From Acrocarpospora pleiomorpha (GTDB lineage: Bacteria > Actinomycetota > Actinomycetes > Streptosporangiales > Streptosporangiaceae), in NCBI RefSeq assembly GCF_009687885.1, contig NZ_BLAF01000038.1, positions 1 to 64,000 on the forward strand: a stretch of DNA of 64,000 nucleotides, read 5' to 3'. Of the stretch, positions 34,630-42,776 are shown piece by piece (within the stretch, counting starts at the first letter, position 1; each line of letters starts with the position of its first letter). Below the pieces are notes generated by a model, which worked only from the letters and a program-made list of their open reading frames with translations, made no database searches and had not been told where the DNA came from. The position numbers were made by a program, and so were the translations under genes.

Positions 34630-35691
34630 CTACCTGACCCCGGTGGGCGCCTGGCCGGGCTGCATGGGCATGGGCTGCATCGGCTGCGGCATGGGCATCG
34701 GCATGGGCATGGGCATGGGCATTGGTTGCGGCATCGGCATGGGCATGGGCTGGTCCGGGATGTTGGCGAGGATCTGGCGGACTATGGGGAGGCCATACTG
34801 CATGCCGTGCTGGGCCACCTTGCTCCAGAAGCTCGCTGGACTGACCGCGTGCTCCATCGGAGCGATCTGCCCAGCTTGGAAGGTGGATAGCGACGGCTGC
34901 CCCGACGTCATCTTCTCGATGGCCTCCCGGATGCCGGGGGGCATCATGGGGAACATGAGGCTCATTGGGGAAACGCCCTGCTGGCCGTACTGCTGCGGCT
35001 GGACCGGGTCGAAGGGGATGCCGCGTTGAGCGAAGTAGGCGGCGGCGGTGTCCTGCGGGCTCGGGGTTTGCATGCCGAGGGGGATCAGCTTGCCCAGGAG
35101 GTCGCCGAGCGCCTCTCCGATCGACGCGCCCGAGCTGCCTCCGAACGCCTGGCCGACCTCGCGACCGGCGGCGCGGCCGAGCTGGCTGCCGACGAAGCCC
35201 ATCGGTGCCACGCCCTGCTGGCCTTGCTGCGAGGCGATGCCCATCTGGTTCAGGAAGGCTTGCCATCTGCGTAGCAGTTCGGGGTCGATCCCGGAGAACG
35301 TGCCTGGCAGTGGGGTCGGCCCGAGGATTCCGCCCATCGGCATGGGCTGCTGCTGTGATTGGAATGTCTGCAGTGGGTTGGTCATGGCGGGCGGCATCAT
35401 CTGGTCCCACGGGTAACGCTGCTGCTGTTGTGGCATCTGCTGCTGCGCTTGCAGCGGGAGAATGGCGCCGAGGATGGAGCCGAGGACGGTTCCGATCGCC
35501 CCGCCTTCCTCGCCGCCGATCGCCCTGCCGATCTCGTGACCGGCGAAGCCTCCGGCCATGCCGCCGCCGATTCCCATCGGAGACACGCCCTGCTGTGGTG
35601 AGAGAGGCTGGCCGTACATGGCCTGGCCGTATTGCGGCGGCATCTGTCCTTGCATCATCTGCGCGTTCATCTGCGGCGTGGTGAACGTCAT
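34630..35691 (-). CDS. Glycine-zipper, Met/Gln/Pro-rich protein
   Basis: The 353-residue protein starts at ATG 35691, with GGGAGAG upstream. It has three QQGV[SA]PM[GS] blocks (about residues 33, 164 and 242). The first two introduce paralogous Gly/Ala-rich segments (GGFAGHEIGRAIGGEEGGAIG and LGRAAGREVGQAFGGSSGAS), each ending in an ILPL/LIPL hydrophobic stretch. These resemble glycine zippers that pack in or on membranes. Between them is low-complexity Gln/Met/Pro sequence, and the C-terminus is a long PMPMPQPMP-type repeat. There is no signal peptide. As first gene of the S8 operon it may be a substrate or partner of the protease. Confidence 0.72.
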   Translation of the reverse strand: MTFTTPQMNAQMMQGQMPPQYGQAMYGQPLSPQQGVSPMGIGGGMAGGFAGHEIGRAIGGEEGGAIGTVLGSILGAILPLQAQQQMPQQQQRYPWDQMMPPAMTNPLQTFQSQQQPMPMGGILGPTPLPGTFSGIDPELLRRWQAFLNQMGIASQQGQQGVAPMGFVGSQLGRAAGREVGQAFGGSSGASIGEALGDLLGKLIPLGMQTPSPQDTAAAYFAQRGIPFDPVQPQQYGQQGVSPMSLMFPMMPPGIREAIEKMTSGQPSLSTFQAGQIAPMEHAVSPASFWSKVAQHGMQYGLPIVRQILANIPDQPMPMPMPQPMPMPMPMPMPMPQPMQPMPMQPGQAPTGVR

Positions 35692-36023
35692 TGCGTCTCT
35701 CCCTGGAAGGCTCCGTCGCGGCGCGACTCCGACCAATTACATACCGCTATCGAAGGTGTACTAATTGTCACCAAAGCAATGATTGGCCTAAGATTCTGGG
35801 CCCCAGCGCCCACTCGTGGACTTCGCCACCATGTGGATCGCGAAGAACCGATAACCCGCTTTTGCTGTCAGGGAACGCCGTTCCCGATGCAGGGTCGCGG
35901 CCTCCATCGCGCTGGTGCAGCCGCCGGGCATTCGGCTCCGGGAGCCCGGCATTTGCCAGTCCCACCCGGTTTGCCGGCTAACCCGAACCACGGCCGTTGG
36001 TAATCGGGGGATCTTGGGGCAGC
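35692..36023. promoter_or_regulatory. Divergent intergenic region with AT-rich inverted repeat
   Basis: This is 332 bases between the start of the S8 operon (minus strand) and the APC permease (plus strand). An AT-rich imperfect inverted repeat lies at 35734-35767 (CAATTAC...TAATTG), 43 bases upstream of the S8-operon ATG. That position suits an operator or promoter. I see no gene in the region. Confidence 0.35.
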
Positions 36024-37976
36024 ATGAGCAGCCGGGAGAACCGGCTTCGGTGGGGTGACGTTGTGGGTGGTGCATCGGCGCCGGACCGGGTGCGGGAGTG
36101 GCTGCTCAAAGGGCTGAAGCGGAGTGAGGGCGGGAGCGACTCTCCGTACCACGAGGAGACGCCTGAGCATCAGCATTCCTGGTGGCAGGTCATGTGCCTG
36201 ACGGGCGTGGACTACTTCTCCACGTTGGGGTATCAGCCGGGGATCGCGGCGCTGGCCGCGGGCGCGCTCAGTCCGGTGGCGACGTTGCTGCTGGTGGCGT
36301 TGACGCTGTTCGGGGCGTTGCCGACCTATCGGGCGGTGGCGGGGGAGAGCCCGCACGGGCTCGGGTCGCTGGCCATGCTGGAGCGGCTGATGCCGGGGTG
36401 GAGCGGCAAGTTGCTGGTGCTGTTCCTGCTCGGGTTCGTGGCCACGGCTTTCATCGTGACCATCACCTTGTCGGCGGCTGACGCCACCGCGCACATCCTG
36501 CACAATCCATTTGTTCCGGCGTTCCTGGAGGGGTGGCAGGTCCCGGTCACGCTGGTGCTGGTCGCCGCGCTGGGCGGGGTGTTCCTGGCGGGGTTCAGTG
36601 AGGCGATCTCGATCGCGGTGGTGCTGGTCGCGGTTTATCTGCTGCTGAATGTGGTGGTGCTGGTGACCGGCGTACAGCATGTGCTGGCTGAGCCGGTCAA
36701 GGTCGGCGACTGGCAGGATCTGCTGGCGAGTGACTATTCCAGTCCGATCGCGATGATCGCGGTCTCGCTGTATGTCATGCCCAAACTCGCCCTTGGCCTG
36801 TCCGGGTTCGAGACGGGTGTCGCGGTGATGCCGCTGGTCAAGGGTGATCTGGCGGAACGGGTCAAGGGTGCTCGCAAACTCTTGACGACCGCCGCGCTCA
36901 TTATGAGCGTCTTCCTGATCGCGTCGAGTTTCGTCACGACCGTGCTCATTCCCGCCGGGGAATTCGCCGAGGGCGGGTCCGCCAACGGGCGCGCCCTGGC
37001 CTATCTGGCGCACGAATATCTGGGCGACTGGTTCGGCACCGCTTACGACGTGAGCACGATCGCCATTCTGTGGTTCGCGGGCGCTTCGGCGCTGGCAGGG
37101 CTGCTCAACATCGTGCCGCGCTACCTGCCCCGATATGGCATGGCGCCGGATTGGACCCGCGCGGCCCGCCCGATGGTCCTTGTATTCACCGGGGTCTCCT
37201 TTCTCATCACCATCGTCTTCGGCGCCGATGTGGAATCTCAGGGCGGCGCGTACGCAACGGGGGTTCTCGCGCTGATCCTTTCAGCGGCGGTCGCGGTCAC
37301 CCTCTCCGCCTGGATCAGCCGCCGTACCCGAGCCGCCGCATTCTTCGGGACGGTGTCCCTGATCCTCGGGTACGCCACTGTCGCCAACATCATCGAACGC
37401 CCTGACGGCCTGGTCATCGCCCTGCTTTTCGTCCTGGCCATCGTGGTTACTTCACTGATCTCCCGCGCCACTCGCTCCACCGAACTGAGGGTCACCCGCA
37501 TCACCTTGGATGACCAGGCCCTGCGCTTCGTCCAGCACGGCGGCGAGATCCGCCTGATCGCCAACGAACCCCACGCCCGCGACCAGAAGGAATACGTCGA
37601 CAAGGCACGCGAGGCCTGGGAATTACATCGCCTGCGCAGCGCAGAAAGCCTGCTCTTCCTGGAGGTGACCGTCCCTGACGCCTCCGAGTTCGCGGGCGAG
37701 CTGCACGTCACAGGCGAGGAACGCCACGGGTTCCGCATCCTGCGCATGGAAAGCCCCACGGTCGCCAACTCCATCGCCGCCCTGCTCCTGCATCTGCGCG
37801 ACGAGACCGGCATGATCCCGCACGTCTACTTCCACTGGGCCGCCGAGGGCAACCCCATCGGCGCACTCCTCCGCTACCTCGTTTTCGGCGGCGGCGACAT
37901 CCCCCCGCTCACCCGCGAGGTCCTACGCCAGGCCGAACCCGACGCGGCCCGCCGCCCCCTCGTGCATGTCGGCTGA
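36024..37976 (+). CDS. APC-family amino acid/cation permease
   Basis: The protein has 650 residues. A soluble N-terminus (about 1-50) is followed by 11-12 transmembrane helices to about residue 480. The first helix contains GVDYFSTLGYQPG, the unwound-helix signature of APC-superfamily carriers, and PTYRAVAGESPHG and GLSGFETGVAVMP also fit. A cytosolic C-terminal domain of about 160 residues follows. Related large actinobacterial proteins are annotated as amino acid transporters or as KUP-like carriers, and the substrate is unknown. ATG 36024 is chosen because the in-frame TTG upstream lacks support. Confidence 0.85.
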   Translation: MSSRENRLRWGDVVGGASAPDRVREWLLKGLKRSEGGSDSPYHEETPEHQHSWWQVMCLTGVDYFSTLGYQPGIAALAAGALSPVATLLLVALTLFGALPTYRAVAGESPHGLGSLAMLERLMPGWSGKLLVLFLLGFVATAFIVTITLSAADATAHILHNPFVPAFLEGWQVPVTLVLVAALGGVFLAGFSEAISIAVVLVAVYLLLNVVVLVTGVQHVLAEPVKVGDWQDLLASDYSSPIAMIAVSLYVMPKLALGLSGFETGVAVMPLVKGDLAERVKGARKLLTTAALIMSVFLIASSFVTTVLIPAGEFAEGGSANGRALAYLAHEYLGDWFGTAYDVSTIAILWFAGASALAGLLNIVPRYLPRYGMAPDWTRAARPMVLVFTGVSFLITIVFGADVESQGGAYATGVLALILSAAVAVTLSAWISRRTRAAAFFGTVSLILGYATVANIIERPDGLVIALLFVLAIVVTSLISRATRSTELRVTRITLDDQALRFVQHGGEIRLIANEPHARDQKEYVDKAREAWELHRLRSAESLLFLEVTVPDASEFAGELHVTGEERHGFRILRMESPTVANSIAALLLHLRDETGMIPHVYFHWAAEGNPIGALLRYLVFGGGDIPPLTREVLRQAEPDAARRPLVHVG

Positions 37977-38034
37977 CACCCTTCATTGCCGTTGACCATG
38001 CGGGATTCGGCGAGGGCCACCTCGTCGAGGGCGT

Positions 38035-38340
38035 CTACCCCCGGTAACCTCGCCGCCGTACCTCGTCGGAGAAGTTCCGGTCATGATCGGGGAGCACGCC
38101 GTCCGTGGTCGAATCCATTAGTTCTACTCGCCCGTCGGCGTAAATCCGGTAGAGCCGGTCGTTGGTCATTCGATGCGTGGCGTAACACTCCAGGTAGTCG
38201 CTCCCGAACTTGTACTGGACGTCCCAGCCGTTCTGCTCGAATTCTCCGGCGGATTCGTTCAGACACTCATCGGGGAGAGACATTCGGTAGCCCGTGAAAT
38301 ACTCATCGAACGCTCGTTTGATCGCGTCTCTGGTGCTCAT
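38035..38340 (-). CDS. Hypothetical protein, 101 aa
   Basis: I cannot place this small acidic soluble protein in a family. It has an N-terminal helix (RDAIKRAFDEYFTGYRMSL) and then alternating beta-type segments rich in Tyr and Asp (VQYKFGSDYLECYATHRM, RLYRIYADGRVELMDS). The ATG overlaps the stop of a 16-codon frame upstream (ATGA), which suggests translational coupling with the DUF397 locus. There is nothing to indicate membrane or DNA binding. Confidence 0.62.
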   Translation of the reverse strand: MSTRDAIKRAFDEYFTGYRMSLPDECLNESAGEFEQNGWDVQYKFGSDYLECYATHRMTNDRLYRIYADGRVELMDSTTDGVLPDHDRNFSDEVRRRGYRG

Positions 38341-38387
38341 CTGTGCGGTGGCATTTCCACGTTCGCGAGTTCGTCCTTCAGATCCAC
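38337..38387 (-). pseudogene. Truncated DUF397 start, 16-codon frame
   Basis: A GTG-initiated frame reads VDLKDELANVEMPPHR and stops over the ATG of the 101-residue gene. Its first 33 bases match the first 33 bases of the intact DUF397 gene (starting at 38640) at about 27 positions. It is a partial duplication of that gene's 5' end. It may now serve only as a coupling leader for the next gene. Confidence 0.5.
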
Positions 38388-38427
38388 TCGATAAACGCGC
38401 TGGTGGTTGCGCTTGTTTTGGATTTCG

Positions 38428-38640
38428 TTAGAAGTCGAATTCACCGGCTTTGGCGCCGTTGACGAATGCGGTCCAAACGCCGGCGGTGACGACGAATGGG
38501 GGTTGGTCAGGGGATTCCGTGTCACGGATGCCTACTCGGCCGTTGGATAGAGGGGCGACCTCGATACAGTTTCCGCCATTCGAGCCGGAGAAGGATGCTT
38601 TGCGCCAGGCCGCGTTAGCGAGTTCGTCTCTCAGGTCCAC
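38428..38640 (-). CDS. DUF397 domain protein
   Basis: The protein has 70 residues and a GTG start. It has the DUF397 pattern: WRKASFSGSNGGNCIEVAPL, then VGIRDTESPD and a final VWTAFVNGAKAGEFDF. DUF397 proteins in actinomycetes usually lie next to an XRE-type regulator (helix-turn-helix plus DUF5753) and act as its small partner, in BldB/WhiJ-like regulation of development. No such regulator gene is adjacent here, which is unusual. A duplicated fragment of its start lies just downstream. Confidence 0.88.
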   Translation of the reverse strand: MDLRDELANAAWRKASFSGSNGGNCIEVAPLSNGRVGIRDTESPDQPPFVVTAGVWTAFVNGAKAGEFDF

Positions 38641-38739
38641 AGGGTCACCATCTTCTCTTTAATTAACTCTAGCGACGCGCTTGCGGGAAGCGCCTCGGAG
38701 TGCCATCAGAAGGGATGAATTCCATCATCTGGAGCGAGT

Positions 38740-39147
38740 TCAGAGTGGGTTGCCGTGGAGGACCTTGATGACCTGATCGCGGACCTGTTGCAGGCCGACA
38801 CCCAGAGTCTCTGTTCCATCCATATGTAGGAGGCCGAGCAGGAGATGCTCGGTGCCGATATACCGGTGGCCGAGCCGGAAGGCCTCACGGCGGGCCAGCT
38901 CCGTGAGGTGGGCGAGGTCTGCGCTTGTCGCTCGGGTGCGCGTGTGGCCGAGGTCGACGCCGAGGCTGTTGAGTGTCATGACGGCTACGCCCTCGTCCAG
39001 GCGGGCAAGGCCCATCAGCAGGTGGTCGGCGGTAACACGGTCATGGCCCCGAGCCCTTGCCTCCTGCTCGGCCAGGTCCAGCGCCCGTTGAGCACGAGCC
39101 GTCAGAAGGCGCTCCAGTGGTTGATGAAGAGTGGTCTTCCTCAGCAT
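38740..39147 (-). CDS. Clp N-terminal (ClpN) repeat protein
   Basis: This 135-residue protein consists of two Clp_N repeats. The first has ALDLAEQEARARGHDRVTADHLLMGLARLDEG; the second has ARREAFRLGHRYIGTEHLLLGLLHMDG. These are the helical modules at the N-terminus of ClpA/ClpC chaperones. There is no AAA+ domain, so it is a stand-alone ClpN/ClpS-like adaptor type. Such proteins may bind substrates or antibiotics such as cyclic peptides, or modulate ClpC. ATG 39147 is chosen because sequence upstream of it in the same frame lacks the domain. Confidence 0.82.
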   Translation of the reverse strand: MLRKTTLHQPLERLLTARAQRALDLAEQEARARGHDRVTADHLLMGLARLDEGVAVMTLNSLGVDLGHTRTRATSADLAHLTELARREAFRLGHRYIGTEHLLLGLLHMDGTETLGVGLQQVRDQVIKVLHGNPL

Positions 39148-39365
39148 GGCGCCTCCGTTGTCGGCGTTGCCCTCGGTCGCGGCCCATCCAGGTGGCCACG
39201 TCGACCTCCCACCATGCTCGCAACATAACACCGTCGATACTGCCCGCTGCGGGAGCTCTTCGCGGCGCGGACGTTGGCCGCCGCTAGTGTCGCTGTGCAC
39301 CGATCCCGGGGAGATTGCCCTCTGGTGGGTGGATCCCGGCCGGATTGCTCCCCTAGCCTCGTGTC

Positions 39366-40469
39366 GTGGTCGTTCACGAGCTTTCTCCCACCGACGCGCG
39401 CCGCATCGCTGTGCGCGCGCAGCTGTTGGACAGTTCGCGGCCGGTTGAGCTGCTTGATGTTGTGCGCCGTCTGACGCTGTTGCAGATCGACCCGATCGCC
39501 GCCATCGCGCCGAGTGCGGACCTTGTGGCGTGGAGTCGTCTCGGGTCGTCGTACGCACCGGCTGACTTAAGCAGGGCGCTGGAGAACCGGACGTTGCTGG
39601 AGCTTCGGGCGATGATCCGGCCCAGCGAGGATCTCGCTCTGTACCGCGCCGAGATGGCCGAGTGGCCGGGATCCGGGCAACTGCTTCCTTGGCAGGAGTA
39701 CCGCCGTGACTGGGTGCGCGCCAACGACGCGTGCCGTCTGGACATTCTCGATCGGCTCGGTTCCGCGGGGCCGCTGCCGTCGCGCGATCTTCCGGACACG
39801 TGCGAGGTGCCGTGGAAATCGACCGGGTGGACCAACAACCGCAACGTCACGCAGATGTTGGAGTTCATGGTGGTGCGAGGCGAGGTCGCGATCGCTGGAC
39901 GCGGCGGCCGCGACCGGCTGTGGGACCTGGCGACCCGCGTCTACCCCGATGACCAGGTAGTTCCCGTCGACGAGGCGGTCCGAACCCGCGACGAACGACG
40001 ACTGCGCGCGCTGGGCATCGCCCGCGCCCGAGGGCCGGAATGTCCGGTCGAACCCATGGACGTGAGCGAGGCCGGCGAACCGGCCGTGGTCGAGGGGGTC
40101 AAGGGCACGTGGCGAGTCGATCCAACCCTGTTGGGCCAGCCGTTCTCCGGGCGCGCGGCATTGTTGTCACCTTTCGACCGGCTCATCCACGACCGCAAGC
40201 GCACCCTTGAACTCTTCGGCTTCGACTACCAACTGGAGATGTACAAGCCCGCTGCCAAGCGCCGCTGGGGCTACTTCGCCCTGCCGATCCTGTACGCCGA
40301 CCAACTGGTGGGCAAACTCGACGCCACCGCCGACCGAAAGGCCGGAGTACTGCGGATCGACGCGATCCACCAGGACATCCCCTTCACCAAGACCATGACC
40401 GCGGCCATCGATCGCGAGATCAAGGATCTGTCTCACTGGCTCGAACTGGACCTCACGCTGCCCCGCTGA
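39366..40469 (+). CDS. YcaQ/AlkX-like winged-helix DNA glycosylase-family protein
   Basis: The protein has 367 residues and a GTG start. It belongs to the HTH_42 (YcaQ) family, formed of several winged-helix units. Family hallmarks are the N-terminal RIAVRAQLL...LTLLQIDPI segment, the GRGGRDRLWDLATRVYP block and the C-terminal LLSPFDRLIHDRKRTLELFGFDYQLEMYKPAAKRRWGY region. YcaQ excises crosslinked bases, and paralogues in actinomycetes protect against natural DNA-damaging products. Whether this copy is catalytic cannot be told by eye. It is monocistronic and converges on the adenosine deaminase gene. Confidence 0.85.
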   Translation: MVVHELSPTDARRIAVRAQLLDSSRPVELLDVVRRLTLLQIDPIAAIAPSADLVAWSRLGSSYAPADLSRALENRTLLELRAMIRPSEDLALYRAEMAEWPGSGQLLPWQEYRRDWVRANDACRLDILDRLGSAGPLPSRDLPDTCEVPWKSTGWTNNRNVTQMLEFMVVRGEVAIAGRGGRDRLWDLATRVYPDDQVVPVDEAVRTRDERRLRALGIARARGPECPVEPMDVSEAGEPAVVEGVKGTWRVDPTLLGQPFSGRAALLSPFDRLIHDRKRTLELFGFDYQLEMYKPAAKRRWGYFALPILYADQLVGKLDATADRKAGVLRIDAIHQDIPFTKTMTAAIDREIKDLSHWLELDLTLPR

Positions 40470-40476
40470 GCGCGTC

Positions 40477-41508
40477 TCAAAGGGAGAGCCACTGGTTGGT
40501 GTAGGTGTCGATTTCGTGGAGCAGGGTCGATTTGCCCTGGGGGTCGAGGAAGGAGGCGTGGACTGCGCTTTTGGCCAAGGCCGCGATGCCCGTGGGGTCG
40601 AGGTGGAGGAGTTGGGCGGCGACGGCGTACTCCTGGTTGAGGGTGGTGCCGAACATGGGTGGGTCGTCGGAGTTGATCGTCACAGGGACCCCGGCCGCGA
40701 CGATGGTCGGGAGTGGGTGTTCGGCGAGGGAAGGGACGGCCTTGGTGCAGACGTTGGAGGTTGGGCAGATCTCCAGGGGGATGGCGTGTTCCGCGAGGTA
40801 GGCGAGGAGTTTCGGGTCCTGGGCGCTGGAAATGCCGTGGCCGATGCGTTCCGCGCCGAGGTGGTTGATGGCGTCCCAGATCGTGTCCGGGCCGGTGGTC
40901 TCGCCGGCGTGCGGGACGGAGTGCAATCCGGCGGCGCGGGCCTGGTCGAAGAACGGGGCGAACTGGGCTCGGGAGATGCCCGTTTCCGGGCCGCCCAGGC
41001 CGAAGCTGACCAGGCCGTCAGGGCGCTGGTCAAGGGCGATGCGCAGGGTGCGCTCCCCGGAGATCCCGATCTCGCCGGGAATGTCGAAACACCAGCGCAG
41101 GACCGTACCGTGATCGGCTTCGACGCGACGGCGGGCGTCCTCGATGACCTCGCAGAACTGCGCGTCGGGGATGCCGTTGAGCAGATGGATGTACGGCGTG
41201 ACGGTGAGCTCGGCGTAGCGCACATTCTGGGCGGCCAGGTCGACGCCCACCCCGTGGATCAGAGTCCAGAGATCCTCGGGATCCCTGACCAGATGCACCA
41301 CCGCGGTGTACACCTCGATGAAGTGCGCGAAGTCGCGGAAGTCGAAGAAAGCGGCGAGCTGGTCCGGGTCGGCCGGGACGATGGTGGAGCCCTCGTGGCG
41401 GGCGGCCAGTTCGGCGACGATGCGGGGGGAGGCCGAGCCGACGTGGTGCACGTGCAGCTCGGCTTTCGGGAGTCCGGCGATGAACTCCGTGAGGTCGATC
41501 GTGGTCAT
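40477..41508 (-). CDS. add: Adenosine deaminase
   Basis: This 343-residue metal-dependent amidohydrolase converts adenosine or deoxyadenosine to inosine in purine salvage. Metal ligands and catalytic residues are seen in HVHHVG (17-22 region), SVPHAGE, IGHGISS and INSDDPPMF, in the expected order for Add/ADAL proteins. The first motif reads HVHHVG rather than the usual HLHLDG, so adenine deaminase or another purine-type substrate is possible. The length is normal for the family. The gene stands alone between convergent and tandem neighbours. Confidence 0.88.
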   Translation of the reverse strand: MTTIDLTEFIAGLPKAELHVHHVGSASPRIVAELAARHEGSTIVPADPDQLAAFFDFRDFAHFIEVYTAVVHLVRDPEDLWTLIHGVGVDLAAQNVRYAELTVTPYIHLLNGIPDAQFCEVIEDARRRVEADHGTVLRWCFDIPGEIGISGERTLRIALDQRPDGLVSFGLGGPETGISRAQFAPFFDQARAAGLHSVPHAGETTGPDTIWDAINHLGAERIGHGISSAQDPKLLAYLAEHAIPLEICPTSNVCTKAVPSLAEHPLPTIVAAGVPVTINSDDPPMFGTTLNQEYAVAAQLLHLDPTGIAALAKSAVHASFLDPQGKSTLLHEIDTYTNQWLSL

Positions 41509-41562
41509 CGCATGACGGTAACAATCAGCACGGCGTACCGGCTAATTTCTGACACGAATGTG

Positions 41563-42672
41563 TTAGCTTCCGCCGGGTAGCTCGCTCAGGGTCACTGTCA
41601 CCGTTCTCTCGCCGGTCTCGCCCAGGTATTCCACCTTGACCTGCTTGCCCGGATTGAGGGTGGCGAGCACCTGGGCGAGCGCGGTCGTGGTGGGAGTCGG
41701 GGAGCCGTTGACGCTGAGTATCACGTCACCCGGCCTGATTCCGGCCTTCGCCGCGCCGCCGCCGGGCGTGATCGCGCCGACCGCGACGCCGATGGGTTCG
41801 CCGTCCTCGCCGATTGCCGTACCGACCCGGACGCCGAGGGCGGCGCGGTGGGTGTTGACCACCTTGCCCTGCCTGATGAGCTGGTTGGCGATGTCGCTCG
41901 CGGTGGCGCTCGGGATGGCGAAGCCGATGCCGTTGGCGGCGCCGAGCTTCGGGTCGGTGGCGGCCAGGGTCGGGATGCCGACCACCCGGCCGGACAGGTC
42001 CACCAGCGCGCCGCCGCTGTTCCCCCGGTTGATCGCCGCCGAGGTCTGGATCGCGTCCGCGATCGTCGCGCCCGGCGCACCGTCGTCGTCCTGCCCCGAT
42101 ACGGTACGGCCCAGGGCCGACACGATGCCCTGCGTCACCGTCCCGGAGAAGCCCAGCGGGTTGCCCATGGCCAGCACCATCTGGCCGACCCGCAGATTCG
42201 CCGAGTCGCCGAACGCGGCCGGCGCCAGCCCGTGATCGTCGGCGACCTTGATCACCGCGAGGTCTCCGGCCGCGAACGCGCCGACCAGCGTCGCGGACCT
42301 GGGCTGCCCGCCGGTGGCAAGCGTCACCTGAAACTCGCGGGCACCTCCCACTACATGGGCATTTGTCACGATATGACCCTGGGTGTCGAAGACCACGCCG
42401 GAGCCGAGGCCGGTTCCGGTGGTGATCTGGACAATGGACGGTAGGACCCGCTTGATGACCTGTTCGTACGCGGATTCCATCGCCACCGCGGCGGCGGGCG
42501 GGCGGATGCCCTGACTGTGGTTCTGACTCGGGGCACTGACGGCAGGGGTCGCGGGGGTCGCCCCGGTGGTATGCGACGGAGCGGTGCAGGCTGCCGTGGC
42601 GACCACCAGGACCAGCGCCAGGGGCCCCGCCGATCTGGCCGTCACCTGGGTGATCTCCGGTGAGATTCTCAT
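41563..42672 (-). CDS. HtrA/DegP-like S1C serine protease with PDZ domain
   Basis: The 369 residues run from ATG 42672; the longer frame adds 27 residues with no export signal. A signal sequence with a possible lipobox (LVVATAAC) is followed by a Ser/Thr/Pro-rich spacer. The trypsin-like domain has His (NAHVV), Asp (GDLAVI) and Ser (GNSGGA). A C-terminal PDZ domain follows (VGAITPGGGAAKAGIRPGDVILSVNG). It likely acts in cell-envelope protein quality control outside the membrane. The lipobox is imperfect (Thr at -3), so anchoring through an uncleaved helix is an alternative. Confidence 0.9.
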   Translation of the reverse strand: MRISPEITQVTARSAGPLALVLVVATAACTAPSHTTGATPATPAVSAPSQNHSQGIRPPAAAVAMESAYEQVIKRVLPSIVQITTGTGLGSGVVFDTQGHIVTNAHVVGGAREFQVTLATGGQPRSATLVGAFAAGDLAVIKVADDHGLAPAAFGDSANLRVGQMVLAMGNPLGFSGTVTQGIVSALGRTVSGQDDDGAPGATIADAIQTSAAINRGNSGGALVDLSGRVVGIPTLAATDPKLGAANGIGFAIPSATASDIANQLIRQGKVVNTHRAALGVRVGTAIGEDGEPIGVAVGAITPGGGAAKAGIRPGDVILSVNGSPTPTTTALAQVLATLNPGKQVKVEYLGETGERTVTVTLSELPGGS

Positions 42673-42776
42673 GTCGGACTGTCTATCCAGGTGCGTCCAG
42701 GGATGCCAGGAACCACGTCGTGATGGAGCGTGACAACGTGAGGGCACGATCATGACTTCTGGCGTAATCTGCGGAC

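Noticed and set aside
34660..34760. Direct repeats of a GGGCAT-type hexamer as a regulatory iteron array.
   Set aside because: They encode the Pro-Met repeat at the end of the glycine-zipper protein and sit inside the coding frame.
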